A stretch of DNA of 7,586 nucleotides from Clostridiales bacterium (lineage in GTDB: Bacteria; Bacillota; Desulfitobacteriia; Desulfitobacteriales; Desulfitobacteriaceae), in assembly GCA_027357125.1 (NCBI GenBank), contig DAHVVW010000092.1, positions 1 through 7,586 of the forward strand. The letters are read 5' to 3'. Below, in pieces: positions 1 through 5,897 of this stretch. How positions within the stretch are numbered: position 1 is the stretch's first letter; every line of letters starts with the position of its first letter. Made by a program: the position numbers and the translations under genes. Under the pieces are notes generated by a model. The model was not told where the DNA came from. It ran no database searches and saw only the letters and a program-made list of their open reading frames with translations.

Positions 1-1
1 G

Positions 2-313
2 GAATGTGCTGAAAAATACGGCTTGGAAATTGTCGCCGTCGTCCCTCACCCCAAAGCTGGGGGTTCTCTGGCAACAATGGCCATGCAGAAATTTACCAAT
101 CCGGTGGTAGTGCAAACCATTACGGGCCATGCCGGTTTGGATATAGGCGATACATTTATCGGCATGCACTTAAAAAGGGTGGCAGTTCCAGTTAGGCTTA
201 AAACCCAAAACATCGGCCAAGCTCATTTGACGGCTGCTCGCACCCGGCCCCAGCTAATCGGCGGAGAACGTGCCAAGTACACTAATGAGTACAGGGATAT
301 AAAACTTAGCTAA
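2..313 (+). CDS. C-terminal part of an unrecognised conserved-looking protein (5' end outside window)
   Basis: The reading frame is open from base 2, without a start, to the TAA at 311-313, giving 103 visible residues. The window therefore holds only the C-terminal part of a longer protein; a TTG at 23 is in frame but has no SD and is probably internal. The visible part is soluble-looking, with no membrane helix or signal peptide. It has two striking glycine-rich blocks, one reading GHAGLDIGDTFIGMHL and one near the end reading TARTRPQLIGGERAKY, the kind of pattern expected of a conserved globular domain. I do not recognise the family with confidence. Clostridial proteins of the YIEGIA type were considered, but their diagnostic motif is not in the visible part. 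Codon use and base composition resemble the ribosomal operon, so it is probably a native gene. A weak AT-rich inverted repeat (CTAAA/TTTAG, 310-324) at its end is too poor to call a terminator. Confidence 0.7.
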   Translation, partial: ECAEKYGLEIVAVVPHPKAGGSLATMAMQKFTNPVVVQTITGHAGLDIGDTFIGMHLKRVAVPVRLKTQNIGQAHLTAARTRPQLIGGERAKYTNEYRDIKLS

Positions 314-366
314 ATGTTTTTAGAATAACTTAGTAGGACACACACTAGGAAAAAGGGTAAGAAAAA

Positions 367-678
367 ATGACAAAAACACAGGGGTCCAATAGACAATCCG
401 GTTGGAAAAAATTAAATCTAGTTGCGGTGATCGGGGTGCAGTTTCTTAATTTCCTGGCGTATCTTCTTTCAATTTGGCCATATAGCAAGCCGGGGAAGCT
501 CGTACCTATTGAATCCTCTAGCCTAGGTCAGGCAATTAATACCACGACAAGGGTAATAACGGATCTTGATGTTGTGAAAACCAATTTAAAGATTTTTATA
601 ACAATTGCTATCGTTATCATTTCTATAGGCTTGATTAACGCAATTCTTTTAAGAGCCAAATCATTTCCTAAGTCCTAG
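367..678 (+). CDS. Small two-helix membrane protein of unknown function
   Basis: The product is 103 residues. The ATG start follows a purine-rich SD-like stretch (AAAAGGG, 351-357) with 9 nt of spacing. Two hydrophobic segments are clear, at about residues 18-40 and 75-96. Lysines flank the first on its N side, and the C-terminal tail reads RAKSFPKS. By the positive-inside rule both ends are cytoplasmic, and the roughly 35-residue serine/threonine-rich loop between them faces outward. I recognise no family motif or catalytic residues. The gene ends 56 bp before the proposed start of the chemotaxis receptor on the same strand, with no terminator between, so the two may be co-transcribed. A role as a small partner of that receptor is possible but is inference only. 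By eye it is more AT-rich than the ribosomal genes downstream, which fits accessory DNA. Confidence 0.6.
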   Translation: MTKTQGSNRQSGWKKLNLVAVIGVQFLNFLAYLLSIWPYSKPGKLVPIESSSLGQAINTTTRVITDLDVVKTNLKIFITIAIVIISIGLINAILLRAKSFPKS

Positions 679-717
679 CTGCAAAACTATCAAAGCATTT
701 TTGACTTAGAATACTTC

Positions 718-737
718 AGAAGGGAAGTAATAGTATT
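718..737 (+). promoter_or_regulatory. SD and probable non-canonical ATT start of the chemoreceptor
   Basis: AGAAGGGAAG at 718-727 is a purine-rich SD-like site 7 nt before ATT (735-737), which is in frame with the receptor. From there the protein begins with a short basic stretch (NIKTAKN) and a hydrophobic helix, as chemoreceptors normally do. No in-frame ATG, GTG or TTG exists between the stop at 702-704 and the TTG at 804. An ATA at 741 is also in frame, but ATT has the better spacing. ATT starts are rare and are best known from infC. Confidence 0.5.
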
Positions 738-2927
738 AATATAAAAACGGCTAAGAATTACGTCGTCACTGTATTTGTCTTATGCTTTATCCTTATCCAA
801 GCGTTGATCCTACCGATTAACCTGGTTTTCGACCGCTTCGGATCGGCTCAAAGCAAAATCTATCTACTCGGTAGCTTGTTAATATTACCTATAATGCTTG
901 TTTTAATCTATCGGTTTAATAGAAATACACAACGAGTAATAACCCACGCTTCAAGCCAAAAGGTCTCCAACTTGCCCCTTAACGCTCTAAAACTACTGGT
1001 TCTGGGCAATCTGTTGCCAGCATTAGTCATACTGATGAGTATGAGTGCCAGGGGATTTTTGGGTTTTAGACAATTTTGGTTTTCGGTGTTGTTTGCCTTG
1101 ATCTTATCGTTTTTGCTCGGGTCACTGGCCGGGATTTTAATATCCAAACGCTTAGTGAAGACTTTTGCCTTTGCCTTTCATGTGCATGAACCTTTGGAAA
1201 GAGCGAAAGTACTGGTACAATCTCTTCCGGTTCTGGCAGCGCGATTAAGCACTAATGAACCTGCGCAGAATCTAGCGAACTGGGATGCCTTTATCAATAA
1301 AGTGGCAAACGAAAATACATTTATGCAAAACATTTATGTGGCAGTCAGGGAAAACTATATTCCTGGACAAAAGTGGAATATACGCGGATATCTAAGGAAC
1401 GCGCACAACCTGGAAACTCTCGAAATTGATTACAAGGACTACGATTATTTCGATCCTTCTAATCTAGGCATGGATTGGTATCATGGTGCGATTAAAGAAG
1501 ACGGACTCCACGTCACAGAACCCTATCTGGACACGGGGGCTACGAACGCCTGGATGATTTCTGTTACTGCGCCTCTCCGGGACAATGGCCAGTTTGCCGG
1601 GGTTGTGGGAGGAGATATCCAGCTTGATGAATACCAGGCTTTTACCGCTAAATCCTCAGGGGGTCAAACAAATAACAATAAATTATTTGAAAACATAAGC
1701 TACCCCCTCCGCTGGAAGATATTGAGCCTATTTGCCTTGGTGGTAGGTACGGTTACCCTGACTTTGCAGATGAGCAGTGATTCCTTGCTCACCGCTGTGA
1801 TAGGAGTGGTGAGCAGTTTCTTGGCGGCCCTGGTTTTTAGTAAGCTCCTTACAAAAGGGATGCACACGGTTGCAGTTGCCGCCGAAGAGATGGCTAGGGG
1901 GGATTTTACGAAAGAAATAGATGCCTTGTTTACGGATGAGACTCAAAACTTAGCCAATAGTGTTAATGAAGCCATGATCAAGATCAGCGCAGTTTTAAAA
2001 CAAGCAAAAGGCACTTCTGCTTTGGCCCACTCTGTTTCTCAGGAAGTAGTCGCCAAAACTGATCAGGTGCAAGGACAGATGCAGGTAATAGCGGCGGCCA
2101 CTGAAGAAATTTCCGGCGGTATGCAACAAGCATCGGCTTCATCTCAAGAAATGTACGCAGTGTCTGAGAGTATTAACCATGAAGCAGAGTTTATCTTGCG
2201 ACGGGCTTCGGAAAGACGGGACGATATCGAAAAGATTCAAGTGACTGCTCGTAGAATGAACGAAAGTGCTACCAAGTCACGGGCAGAAGATACGAATATT
2301 TATCAATTGATGAGTGAGGGGCTGGAAAAAGCGATTCACGATGCCGAAGTCGTCAATCAGGTACAAAAAATGACGAAGGACATTAGTGAGATCGCAGCCC
2401 AGACGAATTTATTAGCGCTCAATGCAGCTATTGAGGCTGCCCATGCGGGGGATATGGGACACGGATTTGCGGTTGTAGCTGAAGAGGTCCGTAAACTAGC
2501 CGAGGAATCAGCACTGATTGCACGAAGTATTCATGTGATAATAGGGCAAGTGAGCCAATCCGTGCGTACCTTAACCAGCAACTCTTCGACCATGTTAGAT
2601 TTTGTAAGAAAAAAGGTAGTTCCGGATTACGAACAAATGGTAGAAACAGCTCAAAGCTATAATAACGATGCCGCTTTAATGCTTCAACTAATGGGGGAGT
2701 TTATTAGTTCATCTAAGGAACTCAGTGAGTCCATAACGCAGACAGGAAACGCTATTGAGGAAAATTCTAAGGCCGTGAGCAGTGTTGCTTTCAAAGCCAC
2801 CGAAATTGCCAGTAACACTACGGCAAATGCCGCTGTAGTAGAAGAACTTGTCGCAGAGACAGGAGAGTTATCACAGGCTGCCGAAAGCTTTGGCATCGCT
2901 ATTGCTAATTTTACCTTGCGATCTTAA
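735..2927 (+). CDS. Methyl-accepting chemotaxis protein with multi-helix N-terminus and Cache-like sensor domain; probable ATT start
   Basis: This transmembrane chemoreceptor should signal through CheA/CheW. Numbered from the ATT at 735 (730 residues), hydrophobic segments lie near 6-28, 41-59, 84-103 and 112-136. A Cache-like sensor region covers about 150-300, with the typical [15 protein letters not shown] and FAGVVGGDI elements. Two more membrane helices (about 327-344 and 351-372) are followed by a HAMP domain (about 373-421, with ARGDF and a DET acidic turn) and a long helical signalling domain. The hairpin tip, near 553-590, reads [19 protein letters not shown] and then [16 protein letters not shown], matching the family consensus. 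There is no C-terminal CheR-tethering pentapeptide. The usual start codons give only a TTG at 804, which has no SD and cuts off helix 1. The frame is open up to the stop at 702-704. ATT at 735 has AGAAGGGAAG (718-727) 7 nt upstream. A mutated ATG start is the alternative. Confidence 0.9.
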   Translation: MNIKTAKNYVVTVFVLCFILIQALILPINLVFDRFGSAQSKIYLLGSLLILPIMLVLIYRFNRNTQRVITHASSQKVSNLPLNALKLLVLGNLLPALVILMSMSARGFLGFRQFWFSVLFALILSFLLGSLAGILISKRLVKTFAFAFHVHEPLERAKVLVQSLPVLAARLSTNEPAQNLANWDAFINKVANENTFMQNIYVAVRENYIPGQKWNIRGYLRNAHNLETLEIDYKDYDYFDPSNLGMDWYHGAIKEDGLHVTEPYLDTGATNAWMISVTAPLRDNGQFAGVVGGDIQLDEYQAFTAKSSGGQTNNNKLFENISYPLRWKILSLFALVVGTVTLTLQMSSDSLLTAVIGVVSSFLAALVFSKLLTKGMHTVAVAAEEMARGDFTKEIDALFTDETQNLANSVNEAMIKISAVLKQAKGTSALAHSVSQEVVAKTDQVQGQMQVIAAATEEISGGMQQASASSQEMYAVSESINHEAEFILRRASERRDDIEKIQVTARRMNESATKSRAEDTNIYQLMSEGLEKAIHDAEVVNQVQKMTKDISEIAAQTNLLALNAAIEAAHAGDMGHGFAVVAEEVRKLAEESALIARSIHVIIGQVSQSVRTLTSNSSTMLDFVRKKVVPDYEQMVETAQSYNNDAALMLQLMGEFISSSKELSESITQTGNAIEENSKAVSSVAFKATEIASNTTANAAVVEELVAETGELSQAAESFGIAIANFTLRS

Positions 2928-2951
2928 TACCGCATTCACAAAATGTTTTAT

Positions 2952-2980
2952 TTGCGTTTTCTACCTGTAACTGCTATAAT
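2952..2980 (+). promoter_or_regulatory. SigA-type extended -10 promoter of the rpsF operon
   Basis: A perfect -10 hexamer TATAAT (2975-2980) is preceded by TG-C (2972-2974), an extended -10 element. The -35 is weak (TTGCGT, 2952-2957) at the ideal 17-bp spacing, as is common when the -10 is extended. Transcription should start near 2987, about 65 nt before rpsF. It is the only convincing promoter seen in the window. Confidence 0.8.
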
Positions 2981-2986
2981 TTTTTA

Positions 2987-3002
2987 TTGGCAGCTTTGCC
3001 AA
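2987..3002 (+). repeat. Short perfect inverted repeat at the predicted mRNA 5' end
   Basis: TTGGCA (2987-2992) and TGCCAA (2997-3002) form a perfect 6-bp stem with a GCTT loop. It begins at the transcription start predicted from the -10 box. It has no T-run, so it is not a terminator. A 5'-terminal stem of this kind often protects an mRNA from end-dependent decay. That role, or an operator role, is inference. Confidence 0.45.
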
Positions 3003-3004
3003 AT

Positions 3005-3044
3005 CCCTGCTCCGCTAGACGGGGCCGCTAAGTCCGAGGGGAGG
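3005..3044 (+). promoter_or_regulatory. Putative S6:S18 autoregulatory leader RNA of rpsF
   Basis: CCCT (3005-3008) can pair with AGGG (3037-3040) as a closing helix. Inside it is a 6-bp hairpin, GCTCCG (3009-3014) with CGGGGC (3020-3025), around a CTAGA loop. The strand returning to the closing helix carries CCG (3034-3036) right beside it. A conserved CCG trinucleotide in a bulge between a stem and a hairpin is the hallmark of the known motif by which the S6:S18 complex binds its own mRNA. The 3' strand of the closing helix overlaps the first bases of the SD (GGGGAGG, 3038-3044), so stabilising the fold should block rpsF translation. The match was made by eye, without a covariance model. 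Confidence 0.55.
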
Positions 3045-3051
3045 TGCACAC

Positions 3052-3336
3052 ATGCAAGTGTACGAAGTATTGTATATCATCCGGACTGATCTGGATGATG
3101 AGGCGATTGCCGCCGAAGTGGACAAGTATGGTGAGATTGTTAACACCAACGGTGGGTCTGACCTGTCCATTGACAAATGGGGCAAACGCCGCTTGGCCTA
3201 CGAGATTAATGATTATCGGGAAGGGTATTATGTCCTGATGACCTTTAATGGCGAGGCCCGTACAGCGCAAGAAGTGGAACGGATTATGAAAATTTCCGAT
3301 GCCATTTTGCGTTTCTTGACTACTAAGAAAGAATAG
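3052..3336 (+). CDS. rpsF: 30S ribosomal protein S6
   Basis: S6 binds the central domain of 16S rRNA on the 30S platform as a heterodimer with S18, which is encoded two genes downstream. The 94-residue product has the normal length for a Firmicute S6. It shows the family pattern: an N-terminal strand MQVYEVLYIIRTDL, the central WGKRRLAYEIN element (about residues 43-53) and YYVLMTFNGEA. A final helix and strand end in ISDAILRFLTTKKE. There is no long glutamate tail of the E. coli type. The ATG follows a strong SD (GGGGAGG, 3038-3044) with 7 nt of spacing. It is the first gene of the rpsF-ssb-rpsR operon, behind an extended -10 promoter and a structured leader that may mediate feedback by S6:S18. 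Confidence 0.98.
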   Translation: MQVYEVLYIIRTDLDDEAIAAEVDKYGEIVNTNGGSDLSIDKWGKRRLAYEINDYREGYYVLMTFNGEARTAQEVERIMKISDAILRFLTTKKE

Positions 3337-3360
3337 TAGGAATTTTGAGGAGGGGTTCCC

Positions 3361-3768
3361 GTGTTGAATCGCGTCGTTTTAATTGGCCGTTTAACGAAAG
3401 ACCCCGAGTTGCGTTACACTCCGAATGGGATAGCTGTTGCTAATTTTACCTTAGCTATTGACCGTAATTTCAAAAACTCGCAGGGCGAACGGGAAGCAGA
3501 CTTTATTCCCTGTGTAGTCTACCGTCAATTGGCAGAACTGGTGACAAATTATTTGGCTAAGGGAAAATTGGCTGCTGTTGACGGCCGGATTCAGGTTCGT
3601 TCTTATAATGCCCAGGACGGGCAAAGACGGTGGGTTACGGAAGTTATCGCTGAAGATGTTCGCTTCTTAAGCCCGAAAGATTCACAAAATACCGGCACTG
3701 AACACGCTGCGGGCGCTGTTGGCAGTTATGGGCATGAAGTAAGCTTAGATGATGATATCCCGTTTTAG
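3361..3768 (+). CDS. ssb: Single-stranded DNA-binding protein
   Basis: SSB coats single-stranded DNA in replication, recombination and repair, and recruits partner proteins through its C-terminal tip. The 135-residue product starts [20 protein letters not shown], the classic OB-fold opening. The OB domain runs to about residue 106, with [13 protein letters not shown] as its final strand. The last six residues, DDDIPF, are the acidic tip that docks onto replication and repair proteins. The linker between OB fold and tip is only about 25 residues, so the protein is shorter than B. subtilis SsbA, but it looks complete. The start is GTG, behind GAGGAGG (3347-3353) with 7 nt of spacing. It lies 24 bp after rpsF and 24 bp before rpsR, in the standard Firmicute order, so expression is tied to ribosomal protein synthesis. 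Confidence 0.98.
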   Translation: MLNRVVLIGRLTKDPELRYTPNGIAVANFTLAIDRNFKNSQGEREADFIPCVVYRQLAELVTNYLAKGKLAAVDGRIQVRSYNAQDGQRRWVTEVIAEDVRFLSPKDSQNTGTEHAAGAVGSYGHEVSLDDDIPF

Positions 3769-3792
3769 GCCATTTTGAATGGAGGGTAGGGT

Positions 3793-4023
3793 ATGAAGCG
3801 TGAACGCGGACGCCGTCCGCGCAAAAGAGTATGCAGCTTTTGTGTGGATAAGGTAGAGTCCTTAGATTACAAAGAGACCGGTAAACTCCGCAAGTTCGTT
3901 ACTGAACGCGGTAAAATTTTGCCGCGCCGCATCTCCGGTAACTGTGCCAAGCACCAACGGCAAGTGACAGTTGCGATTAAACGCGCGCGTAGTATTGCAT
4001 TGTTGCCATATAGTGTGGAGTAA
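3793..4023 (+). CDS. rpsR: 30S ribosomal protein S18, zinc-binding type
   Basis: S18 pairs with S6 on the 30S platform. The 76-residue product is basic at its N-terminus and carries the S18 core [18 protein letters not shown] (about residues 32-49), then CAKHQRQ and a C-terminal [14 protein letters not shown]14, C17 and C51, with H54 nearby, make this the Cys-containing form expected to hold a zinc ion. Many bacteria keep a zinc-free paralogue as well, but none is visible here. The ATG follows GGAGGG (3781-3786) with 6 nt of spacing. It is the last gene of the operon; the stop codon is followed within 3 bp by an intrinsic terminator. Confidence 0.98.
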   Translation: MKRERGRRPRKRVCSFCVDKVESLDYKETGKLRKFVTERGKILPRRISGNCAKHQRQVTVAIKRARSIALLPYSVE

Positions 4024-4025
4024 AG

Positions 4026-4057
4026 AAAAGGGAGCACGTCTCCCTTTTTTCGTTTTT
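4026..4057 (+). terminator. Intrinsic terminator of the rpsF-ssb-rpsR operon
   Basis: A 9-bp stem pairs AAAAGGGAG (4026-4034) with CTCCCTTTT (4040-4048) around a CACGT loop. The T-run continues to 4050, and five more Ts follow after CG. It begins 3 bp after the rpsR stop, so it closes the ribosomal operon and separates it from the unit that follows. Confidence 0.92.
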
Positions 4058-4138
4058 AGCAGGAGAATTTTTGCCAGATAACGAATTCATTACCAAGGTG
4101 GAGTTTGCCCCAGTATTTATTTTTGGGAGGAATCGGCC

Positions 4139-4450
4139 TTGGAGCAAATTGAAGTTGATGTAGTGAAGGGTTTAAGAACAATTGAGGAGCTAAAAGTTAA
4201 TCTGCTTCAGGCACAGTGGCTCTTTCAGCACGGTACTGTAAGCGGAGCGGAAAATGAGATGGTTCAGGGATTGGCGGACATGGTAGCTTTAAGCTACCTC
4301 GTGAGCAAGCGCTTAGGCTTTGATTTTTCCCGTTTGGACAGAACTTTGATCAAGCGCCTTGAAGAATGGCGGGCACAGGATATGGCGGGTCTTGAAAGCC
4401 AGTGGGGGGATTTGAGCTTGCTTTATAGCTACCTTGCCCCCGAAGATTAA
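4139..4450 (+). CDS. MazG-like family small protein
   Basis: The 103-residue product resembles the short MazG-like proteins of Clostridia. It has an N-terminal TIEELKVNLLQAQWLF helix, a central helix reading ENEMVQGLADMVALSYLVSKRLG (split here as ENEMVQGLADMV, residues 38-49, and ALSYLVSKRLG, 50-60), and FDFSRLDRTLIKRLEEW (about 61-77). Full MazG enzymes hydrolyse nucleoside triphosphates to monophosphates using paired acidic motifs. Here only isolated acidic residues (E38, E40, D47) remain at the equivalent helix, so activity is doubtful. The start is TTG behind GGGAGG (4125-4130) with 8 nt of spacing. It is the first gene after the rpsR terminator and lies 18 bp before the DUF2232 gene, suggesting one transcript with it. 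Family assignment is by pattern recognition; the function is unknown. Confidence 0.75.
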   Translation: MEQIEVDVVKGLRTIEELKVNLLQAQWLFQHGTVSGAENEMVQGLADMVALSYLVSKRLGFDFSRLDRTLIKRLEEWRAQDMAGLESQWGDLSLLYSYLAPED

Positions 4451-4468
4451 GCTGGGAGTAATGCTTTA

Positions 4469-5407
4469 ATGTATATCAGCGATGAGAAGGTCATTGATTA
4501 TCTGGGACTGGTTTTGCTTTTGTTTCTGCCGCTGCTAGGAATAGGCTTGAACTTATGGGGCTGGTTCCTGGAAATTCTGATCATGCTGGCGGTATTTGTG
4601 GTGATCAGGCGTCACGGTCCAGGCAGGGCAATGTTATTCTTGGGCGCAGGCTATGTGTTACCTTTAATAATTCGCGGTTTATCCGCCTCTGCGCACATGA
4701 GCTTTGTTCCTTGGGCTGCCATGCTAGCGGGGTTGGGGTTGCAGAGACTGTGGCCACAGCGGGTGGTCTACTTCTGGAGTTTAGTCTTAGCCGGAGTCTT
4801 AGGCTCCTTGCCCTTTGTAAATATTGTGTTTCAGAGTTTGGAAACACAGTCAATTAAAGACTTTACCAATTATGCGCTTGAGTTCTACCGCTCCTCCGGT
4901 ATGCTTAGTGCCATTCAGCAACAGGGTGTGGACGAGTCTCAGCTGCGCCTTTTTCTAGAGCAGTATCTTCCATTCTATGTCATGTTAACTCCGGCATTTA
5001 CTGCGCTTGCGAGCATGCTGGAATTTGGAGTGGTCGCTTATTTTGCCCGGCGTTGGTTTTATAAAAATGAGGGCATGGTTCCGTTTGCCCGCTGGCGCTT
5101 GCCCTGGTATGCGATTTGGGGGGCTATCCTTGCTCTCGCCAGCTACCTTTTGGGAGATGAGTTAGCCTGGCATGCCTTACGCGGAGTGGGGCTCAACCTA
5201 ATGGTTGTGTATGTGGCTTTGGCTATGGTCATTGGGATATCGGTCTACCTTTATTTTTTACAGTCGCCGCAGGTGCCCCGGTTCCTAAAGTGGATGCTTA
5301 TTCTGGTCAATCTCTTTTATTTCTTTTTCAGTTTCGTCAGTATTATTATGTTCGGCCTTTTTGACATGGTGCTTAATTTCAGGAAGCTGCCTGAGTCAAA
5401 AGGCTAA
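4469..5407 (+). CDS. yybS: DUF2232 (YybS-type) polytopic membrane protein
   Basis: The 312-residue product is very hydrophobic, with about eight membrane segments near residues 10-29, 31-47, 54-70, 76-92, 99-121, 165-193, 213-229, 238-263 and 272-298; one of these nine stretches may be re-entrant. A polar stretch at about 122-162 lies between the halves. Length, topology and its position just before rplI fit the YybS/DUF2232 family of Firmicutes. The family's biochemical role is not established; resemblance to small-molecule transporter components has been noted, but no substrate can be read from the sequence. The ATG follows GGGAG (4454-4458) with about 10 nt of spacing. It lies 18 bp after the MazG-like gene and about 20 bp before rplI. 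In B. subtilis gdpP (yybT) adjoins yybS and rplI; it is missing here. Confidence 0.85.
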   Translation: MYISDEKVIDYLGLVLLLFLPLLGIGLNLWGWFLEILIMLAVFVVIRRHGPGRAMLFLGAGYVLPLIIRGLSASAHMSFVPWAAMLAGLGLQRLWPQRVVYFWSLVLAGVLGSLPFVNIVFQSLETQSIKDFTNYALEFYRSSGMLSAIQQQGVDESQLRLFLEQYLPFYVMLTPAFTALASMLEFGVVAYFARRWFYKNEGMVPFARWRLPWYAIWGAILALASYLLGDELAWHALRGVGLNLMVVYVALAMVIGISVYLYFLQSPQVPRFLKWMLILVNLFYFFFSFVSIIMFGLFDMVLNFRKLPESKG

Positions 5408-5427
5408 ACAAGGCGGGGTGAGTTATG

Positions 5428-5874
5428 ATGAAGGTTATTCTCAAAGCGGACGTTAAAGCCTTGGGCAAGCAAGGACAAGTGTGCGAGGTTGCGGATGGGT
5501 ATGCCCGCAATTTCTTGTTCCCCAAGGGTTTGGCAGTGGAGGCTACCTCCGGCAGTCTCCAGGACTTGGCTCATAAAAAAGTGGTGGAAGAAAAGCGCAA
5601 AGAAAAGGAAAAGCAGAATGCGAACGAGTTGGCTAATCGCCTTAATTCCCTAATCGTAGAAGTGGGTACCAAAACCGGGGAAGGGGGACGTTTATTCGGT
5701 TCGGTTACAACGAAGGAGATCGCGGATTCTCTTAAAAAGAATTACGGTATTGAGCTGGACAAGAGAAAGCTGGAACTTAAAGAACCGATTAAAGCGTTAG
5801 GGGAATATACGATTGTGGCTAAACTCCATCCGGAAGTTAGTGCCCGCATACAGGTAAAGGTTATCGCCTCCTAA
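5428..5874 (+). CDS. rplI: 50S ribosomal protein L9
   Basis: L9 binds domain V of 23S rRNA at the base of the L1 stalk and helps keep the reading frame. The 148-residue product has the N-terminal rRNA-binding domain ([20 protein letters not shown] and so on) with the L9 signature G-x2-G-x4-V-x2-GY-x2-NFL-x3-G. A long charged connecting helix (about 41-74, rich in KEKEK) leads to the C-terminal domain (about 75-148, with [11 protein letters not shown]). Two ATGs stand in tandem at 5425 and 5428. The second is preferred because L9 proteins start MKVI; the first would add only one methionine. The SD is GGGGTGA (5415-5421). The gene is about 20 bp after the DUF2232 gene and 23 bp before lonC, so translation and transcription are probably linked. 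Confidence 0.98.
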   Translation: MKVILKADVKALGKQGQVCEVADGYARNFLFPKGLAVEATSGSLQDLAHKKVVEEKRKEKEKQNANELANRLNSLIVEVGTKTGEGGRLFGSVTTKEIADSLKKNYGIELDKRKLELKEPIKALGEYTIVAKLHPEVSARIQVKVIAS

Positions 5875-5897
5875 ACTCGGACTGGAAGGGGACAGCG

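Noticed and set aside
310..324. Inverted repeat CTAAA/TTTAG as a terminator for the first partial gene
   Set aside because: The stem has 5 bp, mostly A-T, with no T-run beyond the stem itself; it is too weak to terminate transcription.
701..712. TTGACT followed by TAGAAT as a promoter for the chemoreceptor
   Set aside because: The two hexamers are directly adjacent, not 16-18 bp apart. No suitable -10 lies 17 bp after TTGACT, and no good -35 lies 17 bp before TAGAAT.
3028..3270. An 80-codon minus-strand frame opposite rpsF
   Set aside because: It is antisense to a conserved ribosomal protein gene, extends over the promoter-proximal leader and has no recognisable product.
4090..4119. TTACCA and TATTTA as a promoter for the MazG-like to lonC unit
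   Set aside because: The match is 4/6 and 3/6 with an 18-bp spacer and no extended -10, which is no better than expected by chance in this AT-rich stretch.
4461..4471. A minimal ATG-CTT-TAA ORF whose stop overlaps the ATG of the DUF2232 gene
   Set aside because: The SD (GGGAG, 4454-4458) is only 2 nt from this ATG, too close for efficient initiation, while it suits the true ATG at 4469. Chance is the simpler explanation.
4555..4857. A 100-codon plus-strand frame inside the DUF2232 gene
   Set aside because: It is entirely within the membrane protein gene in another frame, and its composition (Arg/Ser/Cys rich, no motif) is that of an out-of-frame shadow.
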